This document shows positions 1-5,450 of a stretch of DNA of 10,586 nt, one piece after another. The notes beneath the pieces are model-generated. The model ran no database searches, was not told the origin of the DNA, and saw nothing but the letters and a program-made list of their open reading frames with translations. This stretch comes from Nitrospinaceae bacterium (lineage in GTDB: Bacteria > Nitrospinota > Nitrospinia > Nitrospinales > Nitrospinaceae): assembly GCA_029261615.1 (NCBI GenBank), contig JAJDAX010000252.1, positions 1-10,586 of the forward strand. Direction: 5' to 3'. The first letter of the stretch is position 1; each line of letters starts with the position of its first letter. The position numbers were made by a program, and so were the translations under genes.

Positions 1-453
1 ATAGTTGGGAAGGTTTTGCAAAAGCTCATTTTTCCCGATGAGCCTGAAGATGGTATGTTGGTTTGGGCTATTGCCATCAGTCCGTGGTTAGTGATTCAAA
101 GTGGACGCTTCATTATCTGGAGCCTTTCCAAATTGGGACCGGCCTTTAGAGGTTACGGTTTCGCCACGGGTCTTGTTGTCGGGATTTGTTTGATTGGAGG
201 AATGTGGTGGTGGACGGAAAAAAGCGACTTCGATGCCAATGATCCCTATTACTCAGCAAGAGAGACAAGTCCAAAATATTGGGTCCACATTAAACGGGAT
301 AAAAGCTTGAAGTCTTTTGATATAAAGGATTGCCATCGGTTTGTTGATCACCGACTGAAGGCAAAGGGATATTTTCCCTGGGAAAAGCGGGTTGAAGGGT
401 TTGGGGATTGCATGGAAGATAAGGGATATTTTCCCCGAGGGTTCTTCCAATGA
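1..453 (+). CDS. Hypothetical inner-membrane protein, 5' end probably outside the window
   Basis: The frame is open to the left edge, so the true start may lie upstream. A TTG at 16 and an ATG at 55 are the only starts inside, and neither has a convincing ribosome site. Counting from the TTG, residues about 14-34 form a moderately hydrophobic segment and residues about 49-66 a clear transmembrane helix ending in a Trp cluster (MWWW). A polar tail of about 80 residues follows, probably periplasmic. The tail has two similar blocks, each with a Cys followed closely by KGYFP: one around DCHRFVDHRLKAKGYFP, the other DCMEDKGYFP. This suggests a small internal duplication, with the two cysteines possibly paired. 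I recognise no family. The gene converges on the lipoprotein gene ending at 549. The 95 bases between hold only a short palindrome (467-474) and no clear terminator. Confidence 0.6.
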   Translation: MVGKVLQKLIFPDEPEDGMLVWAIAISPWLVIQSGRFIIWSLSKLGPAFRGYGFATGLVVGICLIGGMWWWTEKSDFDANDPYYSARETSPKYWVHIKRDKSLKSFDIKDCHRFVDHRLKAKGYFPWEKRVEGFGDCMEDKGYFPRGFFQ

Positions 454-548
454 AAAGAAATAGGGCCGCAATATTGGGTAGTGAAATTTGCATCTTGCCT
501 AAAAGCCCCACCGCCGAAATATTGACCTAGACTCTGTTTTTCGAACCG

Positions 549-1310
549 TTATTGCTGAAATTTTTCTAGCAAAAAACGAAATGCGTGTTTTTCCTCATCA
601 ACATTTATCTCGAAAAAAATTTCTGTCGGTAAATCTTGAATGGGCGGCAGCAGTACTTTAACAATTCCACCATGCCATTCTCCGGGAAATACCGTTTGTT
701 TCTTAAGTATGGTACGGTCCAATTTATCTAACTTTGCCCCTCCCTCAGTTTTCATTCTGGCAATACGAGCTTCCGATTTTGCTTCAGCTGCAGCCTGTGC
801 TGCTTTGGCACTACCTGAATCGGATGTAGTTACAGAAAATGTTCCAGAATCATACAAACTGGAATAGGTGCCATAAGAATAGGAATCGCCTGTACGACTT
901 GCCCTGATTGAATCACTAATTCCTTCTAGAGCTGCTCCAACCTTAGCATTGTACTGCCGAGATTTTTCATCTTCCACAAGCTCTTCATAACTATAAACTT
1001 TTAGATTATTCACTTTTGTCCCAAGTTTGGGCCTAGGATCAATGACTTCAATGTCATGGATAGAAAATAATATATTTTTGGCACCTTCATTTCGAACAGC
1101 AATCAAGAAATCAGCCCTCTTCCCACTATTAATCTTGTCTAATGGTGGGGAAACTGTAACCGTATGCTTTAATTGAGATATGATAGTTTCACGACCATCC
1201 CGAAAGATTTTTTTTTGACCTTCCAAAGTGTCGGTCGTTACTTTTCCGTAAACCGCACATCCTGTAATTGTCAAAAGTAACAATGGGAGTACTAATTTTG
1301 TAATATCCAT
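549..1310 (-). CDS. Outer-membrane or periplasmic lipoprotein of unknown function
   Basis: The 253-residue product starts with a short hydrophobic signal and an ITGC lipobox, with Cys18 as the lipidated residue, so it is a signal-peptidase-II substrate. The start is an ATG preceded by GAGGTG at 1315-1320. Residues about 45-105 look like a beta-rich region (VTVSPP, FLIAVRNEGAKNILFSIHDIEV) of the kind found in Ig-like or transthyretin-like folds. Residues about 135-168 are a low-complexity Ser/Gly/Tyr linker. Residues about 168-200 are an Ala/Lys-rich helix, and a second beta-rich part follows (FPGEWHGG, IFFEINVDEEKHAFRFLLE). I infer an envelope protein with two beta domains joined by a flexible or helical spacer. 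No specific family is recognised. It is transcribed divergently from the TonB-domain gene at 1724. Confidence 0.8.
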   Translation of the reverse strand: MDITKLVLPLLLLTITGCAVYGKVTTDTLEGQKKIFRDGRETIISQLKHTVTVSPPLDKINSGKRADFLIAVRNEGAKNILFSIHDIEVIDPRPKLGTKVNNLKVYSYEELVEDEKSRQYNAKVGAALEGISDSIRASRTGDSYSYGTYSSLYDSGTFSVTTSDSGSAKAAQAAAEAKSEARIARMKTEGGAKLDKLDRTILKKQTVFPGEWHGGIVKVLLPPIQDLPTEIFFEINVDEEKHAFRFLLEKFQQ

Positions 1311-1364
1311 TTTTCACCTCACAGGACAGATCATCAAAAGATTAAGAAAAACGCCTTCTCAAAA

Positions 1365-1395
1365 AACATAGGCAAACCCTTTTGGAACAAGTCAA
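1365..1395 (-). promoter_or_regulatory. Possible sigma-70 promoter of the lipoprotein gene
   Basis: On the minus strand, TTGACT (1390-1395) stands 19 bases before TATGTT (1365-1370), or 18 bases before CTATGT. The -35 box is good, but the spacing is longer than the usual 17. A start near 1358 would leave a leader of about 48 bases before the ATG at 1310. The call rests on pattern only. Confidence 0.3.
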
Positions 1396-1405
1396 TTATA
1401 AATAA

Positions 1406-1429
1406 TTTAGGGAGCCCCTCGTCCCTAAA
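1406..1429. repeat. Perfect 8-bp inverted repeat (TTTAGGGA / TCCCTAAA)
   Basis: TTTAGGGA at 1406-1413 and TCCCTAAA at 1422-1429 are exact reverse complements separated by 8 bases. The dyad sits about 10 bp upstream of the candidate -35 box of the lipoprotein gene. It could be an operator or activator site, or a hairpin on the leftward strand followed by an AT-rich but not U-rich stretch. It is not a convincing terminator. Confidence 0.45.
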
Positions 1430-1635
1430 CTATTCACTTCCCCCTTCGGTAACAGGCCCCAGACGCCCCACAGTCCATTGCACAGTGAATTATAGCGAAA
1501 GGCTTCTATTTTAGCTTCTCCAATCGACCCATCCCCCCGCAGGAATAACCAACCCCGCGCTGGTTCCCCCATACACTCCAATCCCCGCATCAATCTAACT
1601 TCTCAATATCTCTCACATTTCGATCTTCAACAACT

Positions 1636-1651
1636 TGGCATCCTGTTTGCT
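1636..1651 (+). promoter_or_regulatory. Sigma-54 (RpoN) type -24/-12 promoter
   Basis: TGGCATCCTGTTTGCT fits the consensus TGGCAYR-N4-TTGCW at every defined base except position 7 (C instead of a purine). The invariant GG (1637-1638) and GC (1649-1650) have the required 10-base gap. Transcription would start near 1662, giving a leader of about 60 bases to the ATG at 1724. The orientation and position fit the TonB-domain gene. If real, an AAA+ enhancer-binding activator controls the gene, but no such activator is encoded in the window. Confidence 0.55.
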
Positions 1652-1723
1652 GATTCTAGAACAGGCTTTAATCCTGCTTTAACGGAAAACTCAAAGGAAT
1701 CGTGTCATGAACGGAGGAAAGGT

Positions 1724-2776
1724 ATGACCAAACCAACGATTTATTTTTCATTGCTTGTAGTGCTTCCACTGTCGCTACTCCCTTTGGCTTGGGCTGACCT
1801 GCAAACGGCGGCAGAAACCATGATAGGTCTGGAAGGGAAAGAGACAATGAATATATTGCAGTTGAAAGGAAAGGAGGTAGTAATCCAATCAGATTCAGAT
1901 AAAATTCCTAAGCCCTCTGAAGTCCCAAATAGTCCTTACGGTGAGATAATTACCCTATGCACGGACGGTGCATGTGGCTGTAATGACGACATATGCAAAC
2001 CGGAGGAAATCGCCAAAAACCTGGTGTATCACATATTAGGCATCAAAGGACCGGTCAAGAAAGTCATTGATGACTTCATGGCCGAAGAGGGCTGCATTCT
2101 TACGAAAACTGGATATAGATATGGTAATGACCCAGACAGTTTCTCTTGCCCCAGGATCGATTTATCTGATTTGCTCAAGCTTCGTTCCGGTCGCGCTGGG
2201 TGGATGTACCAATCCATCAGTCGTCTTGTTATCGTAAGGCTAGTTGAGCTTGGTTCGGCCAGTAATACCTTTCCCATCATGGCCTTGACCATTTGCCAAG
2301 AGATGAAAAGTCAAAAGGGTTCTGACGACAACTACCAAACAACCCTGGCTACTCGTGTCTGTGGCTTTGACCCTAGCCGATTCTCGCTCCCACGTCCTAC
2401 ATGGTCAGAGGCGGAAAAATCTATGGTCGAGAAGGCCTTAAAACATCGTCTTGATGCAATGGAGGCACTTAAACCACGTCTCGATCAAAAGGACCTAGGG
2501 GAAATACCACCGGCCCAGGAGGGTCCCACACCACCGGTCTATCCTCGAATTGCTAGGGAGTCAGGATGGGAAGGGACTGTGCTCATCCGCGTAGTTGTCC
2601 TAGCTGATGGAAATCCAGGCTCCATTTCCGTTCATAAAAGCAGTGGACACGCCGTGTTGGATGAAGCGGCAATTGAAGCCGTCAAAAAATGGAAATTTAC
2701 TCCTGCAAAAGATGGGAATATCCCAGTCCGTAGCGTCGTGGAAATCCCCATCAATTTCGATCTAAGTAAGCAGTAG
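1724..2776 (+). CDS. Exported Cys-rich protein with C-terminal TonB domain
   Basis: The product is 350 residues. The ATG at 1724 has GGAGG at 1713-1717, six bases away. Residues 6-23 are a hydrophobic segment ending AWA-D, a standard signal-peptidase-I site, so it is probably a cleaved signal rather than the uncleaved TonB membrane anchor. Residues about 70-220 form an unrecognised domain with eight cysteines (79, 84, 86, 91, 124, 142, 191, 213), including CTDGACGCNDDIC; their even number suggests disulphides or metal binding. A charged helical linker spans 225-260. Residues about 264-348 are a TonB C-terminal domain: YPRIARESGWEGTVLIRVVV, then GSGHAVLDEAAIEAVKKWKF-like core and the closing beta strand. 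Known TonB proteins couple proton-motive force through ExbB/D to outer-membrane transporters. Without an anchor, this one more likely binds envelope partners in the periplasm. A sigma-54-type promoter lies just upstream. Confidence 0.88.
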   Translation: MTKPTIYFSLLVVLPLSLLPLAWADLQTAAETMIGLEGKETMNILQLKGKEVVIQSDSDKIPKPSEVPNSPYGEIITLCTDGACGCNDDICKPEEIAKNLVYHILGIKGPVKKVIDDFMAEEGCILTKTGYRYGNDPDSFSCPRIDLSDLLKLRSGRAGWMYQSISRLVIVRLVELGSASNTFPIMALTICQEMKSQKGSDDNYQTTLATRVCGFDPSRFSLPRPTWSEAEKSMVEKALKHRLDAMEALKPRLDQKDLGEIPPAQEGPTPPVYPRIARESGWEGTVLIRVVVLADGNPGSISVHKSSGHAVLDEAAIEAVKKWKFTPAKDGNIPVRSVVEIPINFDLSKQ

Positions 2777-2910
2777 AGAATAGGTGATGGAAATGGCACT
2801 AGTATGGGACCGTTACCCTTTCCAACCCGTCAGGCTCAACCTATGCCCCAGGAAGGCAATACCGTTTGGAGACGTGTTGTGGGATAAACGAGTATTTGGT
2901 TTTTATATCA

Positions 2911-2947
2911 GGGGCTCCACCCGGAGTTATACCCCTCAAAAGAGGGG
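2911..2947 (+). other. Two adjacent, mutually exclusive hairpins in leader RNA
   Basis: CTCC (2915-2918) can pair with GGAG (2923-2926), and the flanking GGGG (2911-2914) with CCCC (2932-2935). Alternatively, CCCCTC (2932-2937) pairs perfectly with GAGGGG (2942-2947) over an AAAA loop. The shared CCCC means the two folds compete, as in switching leader RNAs. A further CTCC...GGAG pair lies downstream, where the GGAG is the ribosome site of the 16-codon frame. The function is inferred only. Confidence 0.35.
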
Positions 2948-3003
2948 GTTGTTATCTGTATCTATTGAAGTTCACAATTGGCTCCAATCCATCAGGAGAG
3001 GGA

Positions 3004-3054
3004 ATGGTGAGACAGATAAACGATTTAAGAGAAGCCTTTCACAAGGAATTGTGA
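3004..3054 (+). CDS. Possible 16-residue leader peptide
   Basis: An ATG at 3004 follows AGGAG (2994-2998) at a spacing of 5 and is read MVRQINDLREAFHKEL before TGA. Its last seven sense codons and stop lie inside the terminator-like stem beginning at 3033. A ribosome on this frame would therefore melt or block that stem, which is the geometry of translation-coupled attenuation. There is no run of one amino acid that would name a signal. It could equally be a chance frame. Confidence 0.3.
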   Translation: MVRQINDLREAFHKEL

Positions 3055-3069
3055 GGGGCTTTTGTGTTT
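3032..3069 (+). terminator. Strong intrinsic-terminator-like hairpin, possible attenuator
   Basis: AGCCTTTCACAA (3033-3044) pairs with TTGTGAGGGGCT (3049-3060) over a GGAA tetraloop of GNRA type. The 12 pairs include two G-U wobbles, and A3032-T3061 extends the stem. TTTGTGTTT follows, an imperfect U tract. The stem is too close to the ATG at 3090 to leave room for a promoter after it. It therefore either ends the TonB-gene transcript with some read-through, or acts as a conditional terminator for the DUF1566 gene. Confidence 0.6.
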
Positions 3070-3089
3070 CATGGTACGGGGGGGTTGAG

Positions 3090-3743
3090 ATGAGAACATT
3101 TACGCGTGGACTTATTGGGCTGTTCAGTATCGTATTCTTACTTGGTGTCCTACCACTTGAGAGTGAGGCGGGAAAATGGAAGAAGTACTTTGATAACCAT
3201 GTCAGCCATAAGGATCTTCGGGCGGATCATGAGGACCTGGAATATGACAATCGGAAGACGCACGAGTGGCTGGAGAAGATCGAAGGGATGTTAGCGCCAG
3301 TGAAGCCGGTATGTCCGGTAGCGGGGGGCACGCCGGATGCGAGTGGGCAGTATGTGACCTATGAAGCCGATGCTCTGGACCCAAAGAAAGTGTGTGATAT
3401 ACGGACGGGGTTGTTCTATGAGCACTCGCCGAGTACATCCACGTTTCAGTGGTCCTCCGATGGGACCGCGACGGAAGCCCAAGACCATTGTACGAACGAC
3501 TTGGGCGCGGGGTGGCGGTTGCCGACGAGCTATGAATTGTATGCTGTAGTGGACGTGACGACCTTCCAGCCCGCCGTGAATACGAGCGTGTTCAGCAACG
3601 TCCAGTCGGCCTTTTATTGGTCGGCGTTGACGCATGCCGCTCCTGTCACGCAAGCGTGGGGCGTGCACTTCACCTTTGGCAATGTAAACTCCAACCCTAA
3701 GTCGAACCACGTCTTTGTCTGGTGTGTACGCAATGGCAGTTAG
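3090..3743 (+). CDS. Secreted DUF1566 (Lcl C-terminal, lectin-like) domain protein
   Basis: The product is 217 residues. I chose the ATG at 3090 because it opens a good signal peptide (MRTFTRG, hydrophobic core, ESEA-G cleavage near residue 27). The frame itself extends further upstream, and the ribosome site is only a G-rich stretch. Residues about 31-70 are charged and helical, probably a stalk. Residues about 75-214 are the DUF1566 domain: TGLFYEHSPSTSTFQW, AQDHCTNDLGAGWRLPTSYEL, the YWSA turn, and the closing VWCVRNGS. Cys75, 102, 134 and 212 are available for disulphides. Known members with this fold are secreted or surface ligand-binding proteins, including the Legionella collagen-like adhesin and variable targets of diversity-generating retroelements. 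The domain-coding part is clearly richer in GC (39 of 60 bases at 3301-3360) than neighbouring genes (23 of 60 at 3841-3900), hinting at separate ancestry. The ligand is unknown. Confidence 0.85.
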   Translation: MRTFTRGLIGLFSIVFLLGVLPLESEAGKWKKYFDNHVSHKDLRADHEDLEYDNRKTHEWLEKIEGMLAPVKPVCPVAGGTPDASGQYVTYEADALDPKKVCDIRTGLFYEHSPSTSTFQWSSDGTATEAQDHCTNDLGAGWRLPTSYELYAVVDVTTFQPAVNTSVFSNVQSAFYWSALTHAAPVTQAWGVHFTFGNVNSNPKSNHVFVWCVRNGS

Positions 3744-3764
3744 AATGAATTTCGGGAAAGGAAT

Positions 3765-3793
3765 ATGACGGTTATTCTCGAAGGATTTATAGG
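3765..3793 (+). promoter_or_regulatory. Possible sigma-70 promoter for the gene at 3851
   Basis: ATGACG (3765-3770) and TATAGG (3788-3793) each match four of six consensus bases, with the ideal 17-base spacing. A start near 3800 would give a leader of about 50 bases. The alternative is read-through from the DUF1566 gene ending at 3743, as no terminator is evident between them. Confidence 0.3.
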
Positions 3794-3850
3794 ATAAGAA
3801 GTTAGAGAAGCACCAAGCAAAGTGCACAATTTGAAATGTGAGGTGGAATC

Positions 3851-4546
3851 ATGATGACCAAACGATGTGTTTTCTTATTGGCTTTATTATCCGTTCTCTG
3901 TTTGCCATCTCTGGCTATGGCAGAAATAAGTGGGTTAGCGGTTTTTGATGATAATGGGAAACGGGTTGGACCAGTGATTGGGACAAAGGACAGTGGTTCT
4001 ACCGCGCCCAACGTTTGGTTCTCCTTCGAAACCAATGAGGAGTTGGTCACCTTACTTGTTGATTTGAGTGGAGATGGCTTAACTGGGATGGGTCCAAAAC
4101 ACTTCTTCTTTGAATCAACCGACTGCTCAGGACCTCCTTTAATACACCCCAACGGTCCTGGTTTGTGGCCAGATTTTTTAATAGTAGGAGGGCCGAATCC
4201 AGGACAACTGGGTGGTGGTGGTGACAATATAATCTACGGCCAAGATCCCAATGATATAGCACGACCAAATATAACTCCAAGGTCCCAGACTTTAACTACT
4301 GCTGAAGATTGCGACCCACCTCCATCAGGGACTTCCGATGCCATCAAGGTTAAAGCAATACTAGACATAGACACCGTATTTACTCGTCCCTTTCATATCG
4401 AAAGCGATGATGTACCAGATATGTCGTCAGTCCAAGCCCAACTCGATACTCTCCAAGAACAACTGAATAACCACTACCACAAGCTCAAACTGGGTAGACG
4501 ATTTAGACTCCCCACTGGACCACCCATATTCCCTGATACCCCATGA
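3851..4546 (+). CDS. Secreted hypothetical protein with C-terminal coiled coil
   Basis: The product is 231 residues. GAGGTG at 3840-3845 precedes two in-frame ATGs (3851 and 3854), so either could start. A clear Sec signal peptide ends AMA-E at residue 24. Residues about 25-90 read as a small beta domain (GLAVFDDNGKRVGPVIG, VWFSFETNEELVTLLVDL). A Gly/Pro/Asn-rich middle (95-160) with Cys92 and Cys154 follows, then a short beta segment. Residues about 191-212 form a heptad-like stretch (MSSVQAQLDTLQEQLNNHYH) likely to oligomerise, and the tail is basic and proline-rich. I recognise no family. Lying 107 bases after the DUF1566 gene on the same strand, it may be co-expressed and serve the same extracellular role; that is inference. 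Confidence 0.75.
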   Translation: MMTKRCVFLLALLSVLCLPSLAMAEISGLAVFDDNGKRVGPVIGTKDSGSTAPNVWFSFETNEELVTLLVDLSGDGLTGMGPKHFFFESTDCSGPPLIHPNGPGLWPDFLIVGGPNPGQLGGGGDNIIYGQDPNDIARPNITPRSQTLTTAEDCDPPPSGTSDAIKVKAILDIDTVFTRPFHIESDDVPDMSSVQAQLDTLQEQLNNHYHKLKLGRRFRLPTGPPIFPDTP

Positions 4547-4593
4547 TCAAAGCACCAAGTTTTGCGGATGGACAATTGGCAACGCTACTGTAA

Positions 4594-4631
4594 GCCGAGG
4601 GAGTGAGCGACGTAGGAGCGAACGACCGAGG
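4594..4631 (+). repeat. Degenerate GAGYGA-type purine-rich repeat
   Basis: Within 38 bases the unit recurs as GAGGGA, GAGTGAGCGA, GGAGCGAACGA and CCGAGG, almost free of pyrimidine partners, so the transcript cannot fold on itself. TCTTCTTTTAATATT follows. It lies between the stop of the secreted protein gene and the stop of the facing lipoprotein gene. Similar GAGCGA-rich strings occur between genes in unrelated bacteria, but I cannot name a family for this one. Confidence 0.4.
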
Positions 4632-4674
4632 TCTTCTTTTAATATTGCTGGAGGTATCCCCTATGAGGGAACCA

Positions 4675-4693
4675 CCCCGCCATTTGGGCGGGG
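4675..4693. terminator. GC-rich hairpin between convergent genes
   Basis: CCCCGCC (4675-4681) pairs perfectly with GGCGGGG (4687-4693) over ATTTG. It lies five bases past the stop codon of the leftward lipoprotein gene and on the exit side of the rightward secreted-protein gene. Neither strand has a strong U tract, so it is at best a weak intrinsic terminator or an RNA 3'-end stabiliser. Confidence 0.45.
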
Positions 4694-4697
4694 AACT

Positions 4698-4964
4698 TTA
4701 CTGTTGAACTTGTTTTTCTTTATCAGCTTGCTTCGGGGATCTTTTATTAAGATAACCCAGTTCCACCTTCTCTTCTACGGTGAGGGGCACACCAGATTCA
4801 AGTTCTTCAGGGTAGCAAAGTCCCCACATATACCCACGTTGGTGTACGGTCGCACAACCTGTGACATCCCAGACTTCGCCATCTCTTGCCAATGGGTTGA
4901 TACCAGTACTTGAGCAGCCAGAAAGGATAAGTAAACTTGCAAGTGCGATAACATTCTTTTTCAT
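4698..4964 (-). CDS. Small lipoprotein of unknown function
   Basis: The product is 88 residues starting MKKNVIALASLL, with an LSGC lipobox at Cys17, so it is lipidated in the envelope. I prefer this ATG over the in-frame one at 4970. The GGGGG ribosome site (4973-4977) is 8 bases from the former but only 2 from the latter. The mature part has two more cysteines about 14 residues apart (GCATVHQRGYMWGLCYPEEL), which may form a loop. The tail is charged and rich in Lys and Gln. No family is recognised. It is on its own transcription unit and converges on the secreted-protein gene. Confidence 0.72.
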   Translation of the reverse strand: MKKNVIALASLLILSGCSSTGINPLARDGEVWDVTGCATVHQRGYMWGLCYPEELESGVPLTVEEKVELGYLNKRSPKQADKEKQVQQ

Positions 4965-5069
4965 TTCCATATCCCCCGTTAAGCCAAAGGTATAGTTGAA
5001 TCATACCGCTTGGGCGGGGTGCACACAATTAGTTGTCACTTCACCTAACAACATACTACCCAGGAAAAC

Positions 5070-5093
5070 TGACAAGCACCGCCCAACTTGTCA
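5070..5093. repeat. Dyad TGACAAG-N10-CTTGTCA
   Basis: Two perfect 7-base half-sites are separated by 10 bases, about 105 bp upstream of the small lipoprotein gene. The size suits a dimeric repressor or activator operator. On the leftward strand it is also a hairpin followed by GTTTTCC. The spacer contains CCGCCCAA, the complement of the TTGGGCGG motif found at 4684 and 5010. Confidence 0.4.
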
Positions 5094-5302
5094 AAATCTA
5101 GAGGGTGTTTGGCAGTGCCTGACTGTAGCAATCGTTCCATATCGCCCTAAACCAATAAAAAATATGTGCAGTTTTTAAATAGGTCCTAACGTGCTATCCA
5201 CTAAACCCATTTTTTCCCCCACCCCCCTGTCTTTTTCTGTAGGAAAAAAAAGGTTTCCCTCCCCTGTTCCTCTCAAAGGAAATAGGTCTTTCTATTTGAG
5301 GT

Positions 5303-5325
5303 GTAACCTTTTTTGTAACCTTTTT
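5303..5325 (+). repeat. Tandem repeat GTAACCTTTTT x2
   Basis: GTAACCTTTTT begins at 5303 and again at 5315, with a period of 12 bases. It lies about 150 bp left of the tRNA fragment. Tandem short repeats in such a place can be arm-type binding sites of tyrosine recombinases, though no integrase is present here to support this. Confidence 0.5.
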
Positions 5326-5345
5326 CCCTCAGACCCGTCACATCC

Positions 5346-5363
5346 TACGCAACCATACGCAAC
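5346..5363 (+). repeat. Tandem repeat TACGCAAC x2
   Basis: TACGCAAC occurs at 5346-5353 and 5356-5363, with a period of 10 bases, one helical turn, so both copies face the same side of the DNA. It is a second tandem pair within 60 bp of the GTAACC pair. Confidence 0.5.
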
Positions 5364-5383
5364 ATTCATGAAGGACCTAACTC

Positions 5384-5409
5384 ATTGATCAATCAAGCGG
5401 TTTCCGCTT
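5384..5409. repeat. Two adjacent palindromes
   Basis: ATTGATCAAT (5384-5393) is a perfect 10-base palindrome. One base later, AAGCGG-TTT-CCGCTT (5395-5409) is a perfect 6-bp hairpin with a 3-base loop. No U tract follows, so it is not a terminator. They lie 42 bp left of the tRNA fragment and may be protein-binding sites. Confidence 0.45.
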
Positions 5410-5450
5410 CTATGGTGGGGTTTCGTCGAAGGGAAGGGTGAGCTGGTTAG

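Larger units (their letters stand above)
1311..1723. other. 413-bp divergent intergenic region
   Basis: This region separates the leftward lipoprotein gene from the rightward TonB-domain gene. It holds a weak sigma-70-like promoter for the former, a perfect 8-bp inverted repeat (1406-1429), and a sigma-54-type promoter for the latter, each listed separately. The middle part (about 1430-1620) is rich in CCCC runs. It carries a leftward open frame of 65 codons with no ribosome site, which I do not consider a gene. Sigma-54 promoters need an enhancer-bound activator, so the CCCC-rich middle is where such sites would be expected, but I could not find a convincing repeated motif. Confidence 0.5.
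2777..3089 (+). other. 313-bp structured leader upstream of the DUF1566 gene
   Basis: No long gene is convincing here. The region holds hairpin-forming blocks (2911-2947), a Shine-Dalgarno-preceded 16-codon frame (3004-3054) and a strong terminator-like stem (3033-3061), listed separately. An open frame runs through from 2784 in phase with the DUF1566 gene, but it lacks a ribosome site, and a good signal peptide begins only at 3090. I see no match to a riboswitch class I know. Confidence 0.5.
4971..5450. other. 480-bp gene-free region with many short repeats
   Basis: No open frame here has a ribosome site or protein-like composition. The region holds a dyad at 5070-5093, a pyrimidine/T-rich stretch (about 5207-5335), the paired repeats at 5303-5325 and 5346-5363, and the palindromes at 5384-5409. 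On the plus strand, CTCAAA...TTTGAG with AATAG/CTATT inside (about 5270-5300), followed by T runs, could be a weak terminator. Noncoding DNA packed with short repeats beside a tRNA remnant fits an attachment region. Confidence 0.5.

Noticed and set aside
1396..1593. 65-codon minus-strand frame in the divergent region
   Set aside because: No ribosome site, Trp/Gly-rich composition caused by CCCC runs, and it overlaps the inverted repeat.
2784..3089. In-frame 102-codon N-terminal extension of the DUF1566 protein
   Set aside because: It would place the signal peptide in the middle of the protein, and it runs through the terminator-like stem; no ribosome site at its start.
3291..3827. 178-codon frame on the minus strand opposite the DUF1566 gene
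   Set aside because: It mirrors a GC-rich real gene, is extremely rich in Arg, Pro and His, and lacks a ribosome site; the plus-strand frame has a signal peptide and a recognisable domain.
3809..4558. Short repeat AAGCACCAAG before and after the secreted-protein gene
   Set aside because: A 10-base exact repeat is expected many times by chance in a window of this size.
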